The notes under the pieces are model-generated. The model was given only the letters and a program-made list of their open reading frames with translations. It was not told where the DNA came from and did no database searches. Of a DNA stretch of 64,000 bases, positions 52,987 to 61,965 are shown in pieces (positions within the stretch are counted from its first letter, which is position 1; the number at the start of each line of letters is the position of its first letter). A program made the position numbers and the translations under genes. Source of the stretch: Limimaricola sp027213785 (GTDB lineage Bacteria; Pseudomonadota; Alphaproteobacteria; Rhodobacterales; Rhodobacteraceae); contig NZ_CP193756.1 of the NCBI RefSeq assembly GCF_050847355.1, positions 1 through 64,000 on the forward strand, written 5' to 3'.

Positions 52987-54693
52987 TTGAACGCCAGACT
53001 ATCGCTGAGCCAGCGCCTGTTTCTTCTGACCGGGGTGGCGCTTCTCCCAGCCATCTTGATTGTCACCAGTGCCGAGGTCTCCTCAAGACGAATCCGCGAA
53101 GCTGAAGCTCAAGGCTATGTCGCCAGGATGAGTGACCTGGCCGCATCCGAGATTGAACGAGTGCTGACATCGGCGGCGACGCTCATGATCGCTGTCGCGG
53201 CGGCTCCGCCGGTCACTCGGCGCGATAGCGAAGGCTGCGAGACTTATGTTCAGGAGGTCAACAGGCAGCTCCCACAGCTCAATGATATCATCGTCGCCGA
53301 CGAAGAAGGCACGATCTTCTGTCATACGGGCGCAACGCCCGACGCCGCGCTGCCCGGGGTTGCAGATCCGCTGATAGCAGAACTTTCTGGCTCGCGTTTT
53401 GCTATCGGAACTTATCAGGATACCCCCGCCGGACCCAGTCTGCCCATCGGGATGGCGATCAGGGTCGAGGGCGGGGTGGAGCGGTTCGTCTTGCTCGGCA
53501 TCAGCCTCACGGCGCTCGAAGAGGTGATTTACGACAGCGGGTTCGAGGCCGGCACCGAGATGACGATTGCCGACCGAAACGGAACCATCTTGGCGCATCG
53601 CCCTTTCGTATCGAATATCGTGGGCGAGGAACTCTCGGAGGGAGCTGCTGCGCTCGCGGCCTCTGGGTCAAGAGGGACAGCTTCCTTGCCGGGGCGTGAC
53701 GGGCGGGACCTATTCGTCGGATACCAGCCACCCGTGGAGAGGCGGCCATTTTATATTTCCGTGGGTTTGCCGAAGGACCAGGTGATGGCCCCGGTGAACG
53801 CTGCGACCCGCCGTTCGGCATCCTTGGCGTTGGCTGGCGGTGCCATCGCGTTTCTCATGGCGTGGATGTTCGGGCGGGTCTTCGTGCGTCGCCCGGTGCA
53901 AAATCTCGTACGCACGATCAGGCGGTGGCAAAGCGGTAACAGGAACGTACGCACTGGTGCGCTGGCGCGCTCTAGCGAGCTGGGCTTGATCGGCGCGACC
54001 CTGGATCACCTGCTCGATGAGCTGCAGGAACGGGAAGAAGCTCAGCGACAGGCCGAAGGACAGCGTGACGTGCTTGCGCGGGAGCTCGAGCATCGGGTCA
54101 AGAACCTGCTTTCTGTCGTTCAGGCCATCGCGCGCCGTACCTTCTCCGATGGCAGCGAACTGCCCGAGGCACGCCGCACCTTTCAGGAGCGTTTGAACGT
54201 GCTGGCCAAGGCTCAAACCGTTCTCACGTCCAAGCAGAGGTCGGGGACGACCATCGCGGCAGCAGTCCGTTCAGCCTACGAGCCTTTTGCAGGGCTCGAC
54301 GCTGGACAGATCACCGTCTCCGGCCCGGACATTCCTCTCGACCCCGAGACAAACCTGGCCTTGTCCATGGCCCTCCATGAGCTGTTCACGAATGCGATGA
54401 AATATGGCGCTCTTAGTGTCGCCGAGGGCCGAGTGTCCATTGAGTGGGATGTTCAGGACGAGGAGACCAGCGAGAACCTTCATTTCCAGTGGAGCGAGCA
54501 TGACGGTCCGCCTGTCGTATCGCCTGAGAGGGCCGGTTTCGGCACCCTCATGATCAAGAAGATGTTGGAGACAGAGACTGGAGGAAAGGTAAGCGTCGAT
54601 TACCACCCAGCTGGGCTCCTCTGTGAAATCCTGCTGCCGGTGAAAAGAGGGGCTCAGCCGGACAGGGTCGAAAAAGAGCTTTCGCGATCCTGA
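52987..54693 (+). CDS. HWE-family sensor histidine kinase with periplasmic sensor
   Basis: A membrane kinase of about 568 aa. The first membrane segment (LFLLTGVALLPAILIVTSA) is near residues 10-28, a double-Cache-like periplasmic sensor spans about 30-275, and a second segment (LALAGGAIAFLMAWMFG) is near 285. The kinase part has the HWE-type phospho-acceptor LEHRVKNLLSVVQAIARRTF, the N-box HELFTNAMKYGALS, and FQWSEHDGPPV with the conserved Trp-x-Glu, followed by GFGTLMI. TTG 52987 with AGGGA upstream is preferred; ATG 52942 adds 15 residues without a good site. No response regulator is adjacent. Confidence 0.87.
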   Translation: MNARLSLSQRLFLLTGVALLPAILIVTSAEVSSRRIREAEAQGYVARMSDLAASEIERVLTSAATLMIAVAAAPPVTRRDSEGCETYVQEVNRQLPQLNDIIVADEEGTIFCHTGATPDAALPGVADPLIAELSGSRFAIGTYQDTPAGPSLPIGMAIRVEGGVERFVLLGISLTALEEVIYDSGFEAGTEMTIADRNGTILAHRPFVSNIVGEELSEGAAALAASGSRGTASLPGRDGRDLFVGYQPPVERRPFYISVGLPKDQVMAPVNAATRRSASLALAGGAIAFLMAWMFGRVFVRRPVQNLVRTIRRWQSGNRNVRTGALARSSELGLIGATLDHLLDELQEREEAQRQAEGQRDVLARELEHRVKNLLSVVQAIARRTFSDGSELPEARRTFQERLNVLAKAQTVLTSKQRSGTTIAAAVRSAYEPFAGLDAGQITVSGPDIPLDPETNLALSMALHELFTNAMKYGALSVAEGRVSIEWDVQDEETSENLHFQWSEHDGPPVVSPERAGFGTLMIKKMLETETGGKVSVDYHPAGLLCEILLPVKRGAQPDRVEKELSRS

Positions 54694-54893
54694 GCGACGG
54701 GGTCCGAACGGAAAGCAGGAAGTGCCGGCGCATGAGCGCCTCGCTACGCGTAGCATGGTTCCAGCCGAGCCCAAGGCAGGGAATGGGGGCATCTGCTGCC
54801 TGAGACCGGACAATTGAATTCCGTCGGGTCGCGCTTGTCCTATGATAGATCTCATGGGAAGCGCGGCCATAATGGCCAGGCGACGGTGCGAAA

Positions 54894-55499
54894 ATGATCG
54901 GACAATTGTCCACGGATGCGCTCGCGGATCTCGCTCCCGCAGGATTTTTCCTCGGTCTTCATGTGCGGTTCATCTTCCCTACCATTCGCGTGAGCACCCT
55001 GCCGAAGTCATGGATCGAGCGGCACACGTGCAAGCCATTCTTTCTTGATGCCCCTGCTTCACGCTGGTCTCTCGAGAACGACGGTGCGATCCGGTGGAGT
55101 GCCCTTGCCGACCATGATCCGCTGAAGTCGAGCTCTCTCACGGCGGAGCACGACACGCCCTATGGCGGGGTCGTGGCTTACCATGCCGCCGACGAGTTGA
55201 GGTCCTACGGCCTCTTTTTCCGAAAAGATCGGGAATATCTCGATGCCGAACTTGCCCACCTGTTTGAACTCGTCGTGGAGCATCACGACCGCCTCGCCAC
55301 GCCTCCAGCGGTCCTGACCAAGGCCGAACTTCTTGTGCTAAGATGCATGAAGGAGGGAAAGCGGCTCAAACAGATCTCCTACGACCTTGACGTGAGCCAA
55401 AGCGCAGTCAAACAGCGGTTGAAGAACGCCCGCCGAAAGCTGGGCGCGAGGTCAGGGTCTCAAGCTGTCGCCATGGCGGCGAAACTGGGCTTGCTGTAA
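54894..55499 (+). CDS. Solo LuxR-family regulator with altered ligand pocket
   Basis: A 201-aa regulator. The N-terminal domain aligns with the 44.8-kb LuxR, but SWIERHTCKPFFLDAPASRW lacks the usual Tyr (His instead) and has Ala-Pro where the Asp-Pro pair should be. The C-terminal HTH is intact (LTKAELLVLRCMKEGKRLKQ, VSQSAVKQRLKNARRKL). I infer changed or lost homoserine-lactone specificity. It follows the HWE kinase by 200 bases on the same strand. Confidence 0.85.
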   Translation: MIGQLSTDALADLAPAGFFLGLHVRFIFPTIRVSTLPKSWIERHTCKPFFLDAPASRWSLENDGAIRWSALADHDPLKSSSLTAEHDTPYGGVVAYHAADELRSYGLFFRKDREYLDAELAHLFELVVEHHDRLATPPAVLTKAELLVLRCMKEGKRLKQISYDLDVSQSAVKQRLKNARRKLGARSGSQAVAMAAKLGLL

Positions 55500-55711
55500 A
55501 GGAGCTTTGGCCTCCAAAGGGTGTGTCTGATCGGGAGAGCGATAACCACGACCGACGGAAACCACTTCAGGTCTGACCAAGGCGTCGCTTCGGCGGGACA
55601 ATCGAAAATCTTTGCCAAACGCGATGTGCAAGCGCAGACTCGACCCACTACCGCCATCCCGCGGTTGTGTTCGATGGCGATAGCGTGAACCTGGAAGAGG
55701 AAGACGCTCCC

Positions 55712-56251
55712 ATGAAACTCTCATCAATGACTGCGGCCGTTGGAACCTGCATGCTGCTTGCGTCAGGCGCCGCCGCACAGAGCGATGACGTCACTGCCGA
55801 GGACCTGATGCAGCGCCTCGAGGGCGTCGCGCCCTCCGCGGTGCTTGAGAATGCGACGCTTCTGCACTTCCCTGCGGAAGGCGAGATGATGACGCTTCGC
55901 GAAGGCACCAACGGCTGGACCTGCATGTATCCCGGCACCGACCCGATGTGCGCAGATGAGGCGTCGATGTCATTCCTGAATGCCTGGATGAACAAGGAAG
56001 ACCCCCCGGAGACGCTCGGCTTCGTCTACATGCTGCTCGGTGATGAAGGCGCCAGCAATACCGACCCCTATGCCGAGGGCGAGACGGCGGACAACCAATG
56101 GGTCGTCGCCGGGCCGCATGTGATGATCGTCGGCTCACAGGCACAACCGATGCTCGACAGCTATCCGCAGGAGGTTCCGGACGGGGCCAACCAGCCGTGG
56201 GTCATGTGGCCGGGAACGCCATATGCCCATCTCATGGTCCCGGTTGAGTGA
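55712..56251 (+). CDS. Exported hypothetical protein
   Basis: A 179-aa protein. The signal peptide ends at SGAAAQ (about residue 22). The mature part has AEDLMQRLEGVAPSAVLENA, two cysteines (WTCMYPG and DPMCADE) that may form a disulfide, and a C-terminal HVMIVGSQAQ and WPGTPYAHLMVP. ATG 55712 leaves the signal peptide at the N-terminus; the frame is open further upstream without support. Resembles uncharacterised exported proteins of proteobacteria; function unknown. Confidence 0.7.
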   Translation: MKLSSMTAAVGTCMLLASGAAAQSDDVTAEDLMQRLEGVAPSAVLENATLLHFPAEGEMMTLREGTNGWTCMYPGTDPMCADEASMSFLNAWMNKEDPPETLGFVYMLLGDEGASNTDPYAEGETADNQWVVAGPHVMIVGSQAQPMLDSYPQEVPDGANQPWVMWPGTPYAHLMVPVE

Positions 56252-56415
56252 CGCGGGCGGAAAGATAGCAGGAAGGCTTGTGCAAGGGCGTCCTGCCATC
56301 AACTAGCTCTCGGCGGTCACGGCAAAGCTGAGGACTGCTGGGATGCAGATACGGCTGGCCAATCGCATCGGCAGGCGTAGCCTCCGCATGGCATTGATGA
56401 TGTTACCGCCCCCCC

Positions 56416-56521
56416 CTGTCTGTTGCGAATGGAGTAGAGTGGCGGTGCGGAAGGGAGCCCGTCCCCCCCTGTCTGTTGCGAATGGAGTAGAATGGCGGTG
56501 CGGAAGGGAGCCCGTCCCCCC
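56416..56521. repeat. Two tandem 53-bp units before IS110 copy 2
   Basis: Units start at 56416 and 56469. They differ at one base (GAGTGG against GAATGG) and correspond to the single unit at 1944-1996. Confidence 0.85.
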
Positions 56522-56635
56522 CCAGGGTCGAGAGCCCGTGTGGGAGCAAGGGTCCCTTCCGCGTCGCGATCAACCTGAACAGTTGCTTGGGACGGCTGAC
56601 TCCGATCCCGCATGACATGGACAGGAGCTTTTACC

Positions 56636-57559
56636 ATGCCACAGACCGTCATCGGCTGCGACCTTGCCCGCGGCTGGATCGATACGCACGCCCTGCCGAC
56701 CAAGGTGGTGGTGAGGATCGATAACAATCCGAACAGCATTACCCGCTGGACCGCGTCCTTGCCTGCAAACTCTCTAGTCGTCTTCGAGGCCACCAGCGGC
56801 TGCGACACTCTTTTGATCAAGGCACTCTGCGACCGGGGCCTTCGCTTCGCACGGGTCAATCCGCGCCAAGCCCGAGAGTTCGCCCGCGCGACGGGCGTGT
56901 TGGCCAAAACGGATCGGGTCGATGCGCGCATACTGGCTGATATGGGGCGCCTCTTGCCTCTCGAGGTTACCGCGCCGCCTCATCCGGATCGGGCCCGACT
57001 TTCTGATTTCCTTCGTCGCCGCAGGCAGTTGGTCGAAATGCGGAAAGCCGAAAAGGTGCGTCGCCACAGCGCCGGCCAGCCAGCAATCCTGCGCGAGATC
57101 GAGACGATGATCGCGCTGCTCGACCGCCGCATTGTCATCATGGATCGCAAGATTGCGGCTCTGATCGGAGACAGCCCCGAACTTACCGAGCATGCGGAGT
57201 TGCTTCGCGCCGTGCCTGGGATTGGACCGACGGTGCTGGCAACGCTTCTCGGCGAACTGCCCGAACTCGGCAAGCTCTGTCGGCGTCGGATCGCCTCTCT
57301 CGCCGGGCTCGCTCCACATGCCCGCGAGAGCGGCACATGGCGCGGCACACGACGTATATGGGGAGGACGACGCAAAGTCCGCGAGGCTCTCTACATCGCG
57401 GCCTTGAGCGCGTCCCGCCGCGTGCCGCTCTTGATTGCCATGCGAGATCGAATGAAGGCTGCCGGCAAAGCCCCCAAAACAGTTCTCATTGCCGTTGCCC
57501 GTCAGCTCCTCGTCATCCTCAACGCCATGATCCGAAACAAACAGCCCATTCGCCTCTAA
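56636..57559 (+). CDS. IS110-family transposase, copy 2
   Basis: A 307-aa protein identical to the copy 1 transposase except Thr to Lys in ELGKLCRRR (one base, 57273). All catalytic residues (D9, E51, D93, D96) are present. The same GGAG-led start is used. It is followed by only about 20 non-coding bases before the junction with copy 3. Confidence 0.93.
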   Translation: MPQTVIGCDLARGWIDTHALPTKVVVRIDNNPNSITRWTASLPANSLVVFEATSGCDTLLIKALCDRGLRFARVNPRQAREFARATGVLAKTDRVDARILADMGRLLPLEVTAPPHPDRARLSDFLRRRRQLVEMRKAEKVRRHSAGQPAILREIETMIALLDRRIVIMDRKIAALIGDSPELTEHAELLRAVPGIGPTVLATLLGELPELGKLCRRRIASLAGLAPHARESGTWRGTRRIWGGRRKVREALYIAALSASRRVPLLIAMRDRMKAAGKAPKTVLIAVARQLLVILNAMIRNKQPIRL

Positions 57560-57575
57560 GAAACGACACAGTTGC

Positions 57576-58633
57576 CCCCAGGGTAGAGAGCCCGTGTGGG
57601 AGCAAGGGCCCCTTCCGCGTCGCGATTAACCTGAACAGTTGCTTGGGACGGCTGACTCCGATCCCGCATGACATGGACAGGAGCTTTTACCATGCCACAG
57701 ACCGTCATCGGCTGCGACCTTGCCCGCGGCTGGATCGATACGCATGCCCTGCCGACCAAGGTGGCCGTGAGGGTCAATAACAATCCGGACAGCATTGCCC
57801 GCTGGGCCGCGTCCTTGCCTGCGAACTCTCTGGTCGTCTTCGAGGCCACCAGCGGTTGCGACACTCTTCTGATCAAGGCGCTCTGCGACCGGGGCCTTCG
57901 CTTCGCACGGGTCAATCCGCGGCAAGCCCGGGAGTTCGCCCGCGCGACAGGCGTGTTGGCCAAAACGGATCGGGTCGATGCGCGCATACTGGCTGATATG
58001 GGTCGTCTCCTGCCTCTCGAGGTTACCGCGCCGCCTCATCCGGACCGGGCCCGCCTTTCCGATTTCCTTCGGCGCCGCAGGCAGTTGGTCGAAATGCGGA
58101 AAGCCGAAAAGGTGCGTCGCCACAGCGCCGGCCAGCCAGCAATCCTGCGCGAGATCGAAACAATGATCGCGCTGCTCGACCGCCGCATTGTCACCATGGA
58201 TTGCAAGATCGCCGCTCTGATCGATGACAGCCCCGAACTTATCGAGCATGCGAAGTTGCTTCGCGCCGTGCCCGGGATCGGACCGACGGTGCTGGCGACG
58301 CTTCTCGGCGAACTGCCCGAACTTGGCACGCTCTGCCGGCGTCGGATCGCCTCTCTCGCCGGGCTCGCTCCACATGCCCGCGAGAGCGGCACATGGCGCG
58401 GCACGCGACGCATATGGGGAGGACGGCGCAAGGTCCGCGAAGCTCTCTACATCGCGGCCTTGAGCGCTTCCCGCCGCGTGCCGCTCTTGATTGCCATGCG
58501 AGATCGAATGAAGGCTGCCGGCAAAGCCCCCAAAACAGTCCTCATTGCCGTTGCCCGTCAGCTCCTCGTCATCCTCAACGCCATGATCCGGAACAAACAG
58601 CCCATTCGCCTTTGAGTAACTACACAGTTGCCC
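57576..58633 (+). mobile_element. IS110-family insertion sequence, copy 3 (diverged)
   Basis: Head-to-tail with copy 2: right-end ACACAGTTGCCCCCA runs directly into the left-end GGGTAGAGAGCCCGTG. It lacks the 53-bp unit and differs from copies 1 and 2 at scattered positions, mostly silent, so it is a separate lineage and not a fresh duplicate. The right end is near 58633 (ACACAGTTGCCC). Confidence 0.85.
57692..58615 (+). CDS. IS110-family transposase, copy 3
   Basis: A 307-aa protein with the same DEDD residues and C-terminal GRRKVREALYIAALSASR. It differs from copies 1 and 2 at several positions, for example AVRVNNNPDSIARWAAS in the N-terminal part and MDCKIAALIDDSPELIEHAK in the middle. 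The frame is intact. Confidence 0.92.
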   Translation: MPQTVIGCDLARGWIDTHALPTKVAVRVNNNPDSIARWAASLPANSLVVFEATSGCDTLLIKALCDRGLRFARVNPRQAREFARATGVLAKTDRVDARILADMGRLLPLEVTAPPHPDRARLSDFLRRRRQLVEMRKAEKVRRHSAGQPAILREIETMIALLDRRIVTMDCKIAALIDDSPELIEHAKLLRAVPGIGPTVLATLLGELPELGTLCRRRIASLAGLAPHARESGTWRGTRRIWGGRRKVREALYIAALSASRRVPLLIAMRDRMKAAGKAPKTVLIAVARQLLVILNAMIRNKQPIRL

Positions 58634-59125
58634 GACGGCATCGGTCTGCCAAGGTGGATTTGTAAAAGTCCACATCGGAGGGCGGCCCCATCATCAACGC
58701 CGTCCTGCACATGAAAAAAGGACATGAATGAGGGGGGGCTTTTCCTGGGTAATGCCTGTCAGGCCTAAGCCTTCCTATTATGGTCAAGGGAACTCAACCT
58801 TGAACACCCGGATATGCCGTCCTAAGAAATTTGTGGGAATCGAAGTTTCACTGGCCTTGGCAAGAAAAGCTGCGCTTCCCGGTTCTGGAGCGGAAGCGCA
58901 GCCTTCTTGGAATGACACATCGTGGGCAGTGACCCAAAAAACGCAGCAGCGGCGAGAAAGTTCCGGCGGCCATGACCCATTTCCCGTGGCCGGAGAAAGC
59001 CACTCGAACCGGAGCGGATACAATTCGTCTATGCTCGAACGAGGAGGATCTGGCCACCCGACATTCAACGGTCGACCAGCTTACGAGAAAGCCCGAGCCG
59101 GTTGCAGCTCCGCGTCAGGTAGCAG
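58634..59125. other. Non-coding stretch after the IS110 tandem
   Basis: No gene recognised. It contains a long imperfect hairpin at 58861-58909 and otherwise short overlapping frames. Confidence 0.5.
58861..58909. other. Long interrupted inverted repeat
   Basis: An inner 11-bp perfect stem, GCTGCGCTTCC (58869-58879) with its complement at 58892-58902, is extended by CAAGAA (58861-58866) against TTCTTG (58904-58909) across a small internal bulge. Total about 17 paired bases. Possible bidirectional terminator or recombination-related fold. Confidence 0.55.
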
Positions 59126-59359
59126 TCATTCGGTAACGGCAGGATCGACCGTCTCTACCTCCGCTTCATTCTCGGTTTCCTCGATAAGGGCGGGGTCTGC
59201 TGTTTCGAGGCCTGCCTCTTCCGGATCGAACAGCCCGAAGAGCCAGCCCAGCAGTAACAGTCCGAGAAGTGCGGCGAGCGCGATACCGATCCACTTGCCC
59301 ATGCTGTTGGCCTTATTGCCACCGGCGTTCGTTACCTTGGGATCGCGATAATCAGCCAT
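59126..59359 (-). CDS. Small single-pass membrane protein with acidic tail
   Basis: A 77-aa protein. A soluble N-terminus (ADYRDPKVTNAGGNKAN) is followed by one membrane segment (IGIALAALLGLLLLGWLFGL, residues about 24-43) and an acidic tail (EETENEAEVE). AAGGAA precedes ATG 59359. Similar small proteins occur across roseobacters; function unknown. It lies 39 bases downstream of the stress protein gene on the same strand. Confidence 0.7.
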   Translation of the reverse strand: MADYRDPKVTNAGGNKANSMGKWIGIALAALLGLLLLGWLFGLFDPEEAGLETADPALIEETENEAEVETVDPAVTE

Positions 59360-59398
59360 GTTGATGTTCCTTTCTATGTCATCAACGCTCTCAGAGCG

Positions 59399-59884
59399 TC
59401 AGTCGCGTCGCTCGTTCAGCCGAGCGCTCCGCCTGTAGGAACGGGTGTAAGGGTCTGCATGATCAGGATCGCGTTGCGCGATCCGATCCTCGTCGATCCT
59501 GCGGCCCGTTGGATCGCTGTGAGGATAGAGCTCCGCCGTGTGGAACTCTGCTGACCGCTGATCAAGATCATAGGCCTCCGATTCCGGTCGCCGCATGATT
59601 TCCTGCACACGTTCGATCTGACCTTGATCGACTTCCGCGGATACCACGTAATCTCCGTTGCGGACGCTCTGCTGGTATGTTCTCAGGTCTTCATCCGGCA
59701 AATGCAGGTCGTATAGCTGGTCGAAGTAACGGTGATCTCCACGCGCATCCCCTGTGAGAACCCTATTGTCAGTATCGGGGATGACATGAATGTAGCCAGG
59801 CGAAATACCAAGGCTTTTCAGCTCTTGGCGCACGAGATCGGCAGTAGCATAGGTGCGATAGATAGCCGTGACATTCCTGTGCAT
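59399..59884 (-). CDS. YflT/GsiB-like general stress domain protein
   Basis: A 161-aa protein. The N-terminal part, VTAIYRTYATADLVRQELKS, and the later YDLHLPDEDLRTYQQSVRNG with DYVVSAEV follow the heat-induced stress protein YflT pattern (sequence-flip domain of general stress protein 17M). The C-terminal 50 residues are polar and Arg/Asp-rich. GGAGGG precedes ATG 59884. Probably co-transcribed with the next small membrane protein gene; expected to act in general stress. Confidence 0.75.
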   Translation of the reverse strand: MHRNVTAIYRTYATADLVRQELKSLGISPGYIHVIPDTDNRVLTGDARGDHRYFDQLYDLHLPDEDLRTYQQSVRNGDYVVSAEVDQGQIERVQEIMRRPESEAYDLDQRSAEFHTAELYPHSDPTGRRIDEDRIAQRDPDHADPYTRSYRRSARLNERRD

Positions 59885-60996
59885 TTTTCAGCCCTCCATA
59901 ATGCCACTACAAGGCAGAAGCTCCTTGCGGAGTTCCACTGCCTTGATGCTCGGAGGCCGTCCTCGGTCGCTGAACTGGCCCCCGTTTCGACCGGACCCTC
60001 AGACGTAACCATGAAGACTTAGGCATATGCCTGAGCATGTGTTTATTTCTGACTACGAGATCATCACCGGCGCCGGTCGCAGGCGCCGCTGGAGACTTCT
60101 CTCCGACGCCGTGAACGCCGAGACCTCTTAGCCTGGCTCGTGCCTTGGCAACATTCGAATGTTGGCGAGCAGAAGTCCAGATGCACGAGCAAGTCCGGTC
60201 AGCGAGTATCCGACGCTTGCTGATCACCGACGCAATGGCGGTGGTTCCCAGGTGCAACTTGCAACCACCCGCAGAGAGCTCTCGGCCAAGCCGCATTCTC
60301 ATTCTGGCCCGCAAGTCGAGAATGCTAGTGGCGATTGCCCCTCTGAGCAAGAAAGCCCGGATGCTCTACGCCATGACGGCAAAAAGCGATGAGCTTTGAG
60401 GGTTACTGCTTCTGCCGGAGTGGCGGCGGGTAGGGCGCTCGCTCGAAAACAGCTGGAGAAGCTGCTGTATGAAAACGATCGGACATTGCCCGTCGTCAGA
60501 TACCCTGCGCTCCCTCGCCGCCGGTTTCTCTCCTGACTTTCTGTTTGTGGCTCCGCTCCGGACCGGTGCGCTCGATCTCCGGCATCTTTGCCTTGGTGCC
60601 TTGAACGTTTTGCGGATGCGGGAGGAAGGCAGGTCACTGTTGTCGCCCAGCCGGGCGGTAGGAAGCCTTGGAAGAGGCGATGAGAGAGCGTTTCGGAACC
60701 GGACGGGCGACCTTTCCTAGGAAGGGGTCTCGAGTGCGCCGGCGGCTGCGTGACCTCCATGTATTCCTACGGGCAATTGCAAGCGGACGCCCTCTTGCCG
60801 TTGGCGGAATTTGCCCTTGGCCTCGGCTTGACAGTGACCAGCCTGGTTCAGGCGAGGGGTGTCGGCATGGGGGCAGGGGTCAGCCTCGCTCCAGGTGTTG
60901 ACGGCACGTATTGAATTCCGCAAGGGAACTATTAAGGGGCCGGAAACGATGATAGCTGCTCCCGGATGACATGAAGCTCCTTCGGTAGGGAAGCCC
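59885..60996. other. Long stretch without recognisable genes
   Basis: Frames of 70-150 codons exist on both strands (for example 60299-60760 minus, 60469-60720 plus), but they are rich in Arg/Pro/Ser, lack good starts and match nothing I know. The ribosome-binding site of the next small gene is at 60986-60991. Confidence 0.45.
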
Positions 60997-61170
60997 ATGA
61001 AGTGCAGAACCTATAAGAGCAACATCATTCCGATGCCGATGCGGCCCTTTGTTCTCCTCTCGTGGGCCTTGATCGTCGGGGGCACGGCGATGATGGTCCT
61101 CGCTGGAGTTCCCGTGATCATCATCGCCACAGCGCTGCTTTTGTTCATCTGGTGGTGGAGGCTGAGTTGA
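60997..61170 (+). CDS. Small membrane protein, 57 aa, two membrane segments
   Basis: ATG 60997 follows AGGGA. The protein starts MKCRTYKSNIIPMPMRPFVL and has two hydrophobic segments, LLSWALIVGGTAMMVLAGV and VIIIATALLLFIWWW, ending WRLS. Composition and ribosome-binding site support a real gene. Function unknown. Confidence 0.55.
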   Translation: MKCRTYKSNIIPMPMRPFVLLSWALIVGGTAMMVLAGVPVIIIATALLLFIWWWRLS

Positions 61171-61374
61171 AGCCGTCCCAGCGTATCGGGTCGGGCAAGC
61201 CATGCAGCTCCCTCTGCATTCAGGCAAGGATCGACGGACCGCGCCCGCGCCCCGAAGCAGTATAAACCATCAAGGCGTTTGTGCTGGCTCGCCTTGGCGG
61301 CGCCCTGCGCCTTTACAGGGGAGCGTAGTAACCATGTGGGACGGGCCAGCACATCCTGCTTCAGGGCGCGCTCC

Positions 61375-61965
61375 TCACTGCATCAGCTTCTCGGCGTATT
61401 TCACTAGTCGCTGCGCTTGGAACGCCACAGACTTCTTGCCTGTCTCGTCCAGCGGACCGGGCGTGCAGGAATAGCCATAGGGGTTGCCGCCGTCCTCGAA
61501 CTTGATCGGGTCCGAATAACCTGGTGGCACGATCACGGCCCCCCAGTGCATGGCAGTGACGTAAATCGATTGGATCGTCGTCTCCTGTCCGCCATGGGGG
61601 TTCTGTGCGGATGTGGTCGCGGTCACGGCCTTGTTTGCCAGTGCGCCCGATTGCCACAATGGCCCCAACGTGTCGACGAATGCCCGGAACTGGCTGGCGG
61701 GGACACCGAAGCGCGTTGGTACGGAGATGAAGTAGCCGTCGGCCCATTCCATGTCGTCTAGCGATGCTTCGGGAATGTCTTTCATCCGCTTGAGTTGCTC
61801 GCGCCAAGCATCTTGGCCGTTCACCACCTCGGCCGGGGCCGTCTCTCGGCAACGGCGCATGCGCACTTCGGCGCCAGCAGCTTCCGCTGCCCCGGCCGCT
61901 TCAAGCGCGACACCGTGGTTGGTGCCGTAGGTGGAATAGAACAAGACGGTAATCTTGGTGGGCAT
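61375..61965 (-). CDS. wrbA: WrbA-type NAD(P)H:quinone oxidoreductase
   Basis: A 196-aa flavodoxin-like FMN enzyme that reduces quinones by two electrons. The phosphate-binding loop is in FYSTYGTNHGVALEAA (residues 9-24); SVPTRFGVPASQFRAFVDTL, LWQSGALANKAVTATTSAQ, GGQETTIQS and VIVPPGYS follow the WrbA order, and NPYGYSCTPG matches the C-terminal loop. The length is close to the 198 aa of E. coli WrbA. Monocistronic; ATG 61965 has CCGGAGATA upstream. Confidence 0.9.
   Translation of the reverse strand: MPTKITVLFYSTYGTNHGVALEAAGAAEAAGAEVRMRRCRETAPAEVVNGQDAWREQLKRMKDIPEASLDDMEWADGYFISVPTRFGVPASQFRAFVDTLGPLWQSGALANKAVTATTSAQNPHGGQETTIQSIYVTAMHWGAVIVPPGYSDPIKFEDGGNPYGYSCTPGPLDETGKKSVAFQAQRLVKYAEKLMQ

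Larger units (their letters stand above)
56408..57579 (+). mobile_element. IS110-family insertion sequence, copy 2
   Basis: Matches copy 1 from the C-run to the right end, apart from an extra tandem 53-bp unit at the left end and one base at 57273. Its right end joins directly to the left end of copy 3. The flank before it (56252-56407) carries no recognisable gene. Confidence 0.85.

Noticed and set aside
60299..60760. A 153-codon minus-strand frame and an overlapping 83-codon plus-strand frame in the 60-61 kb gap.
   Set aside because: Both lack a ribosome-binding site and any recognisable motif, and they overlap each other.
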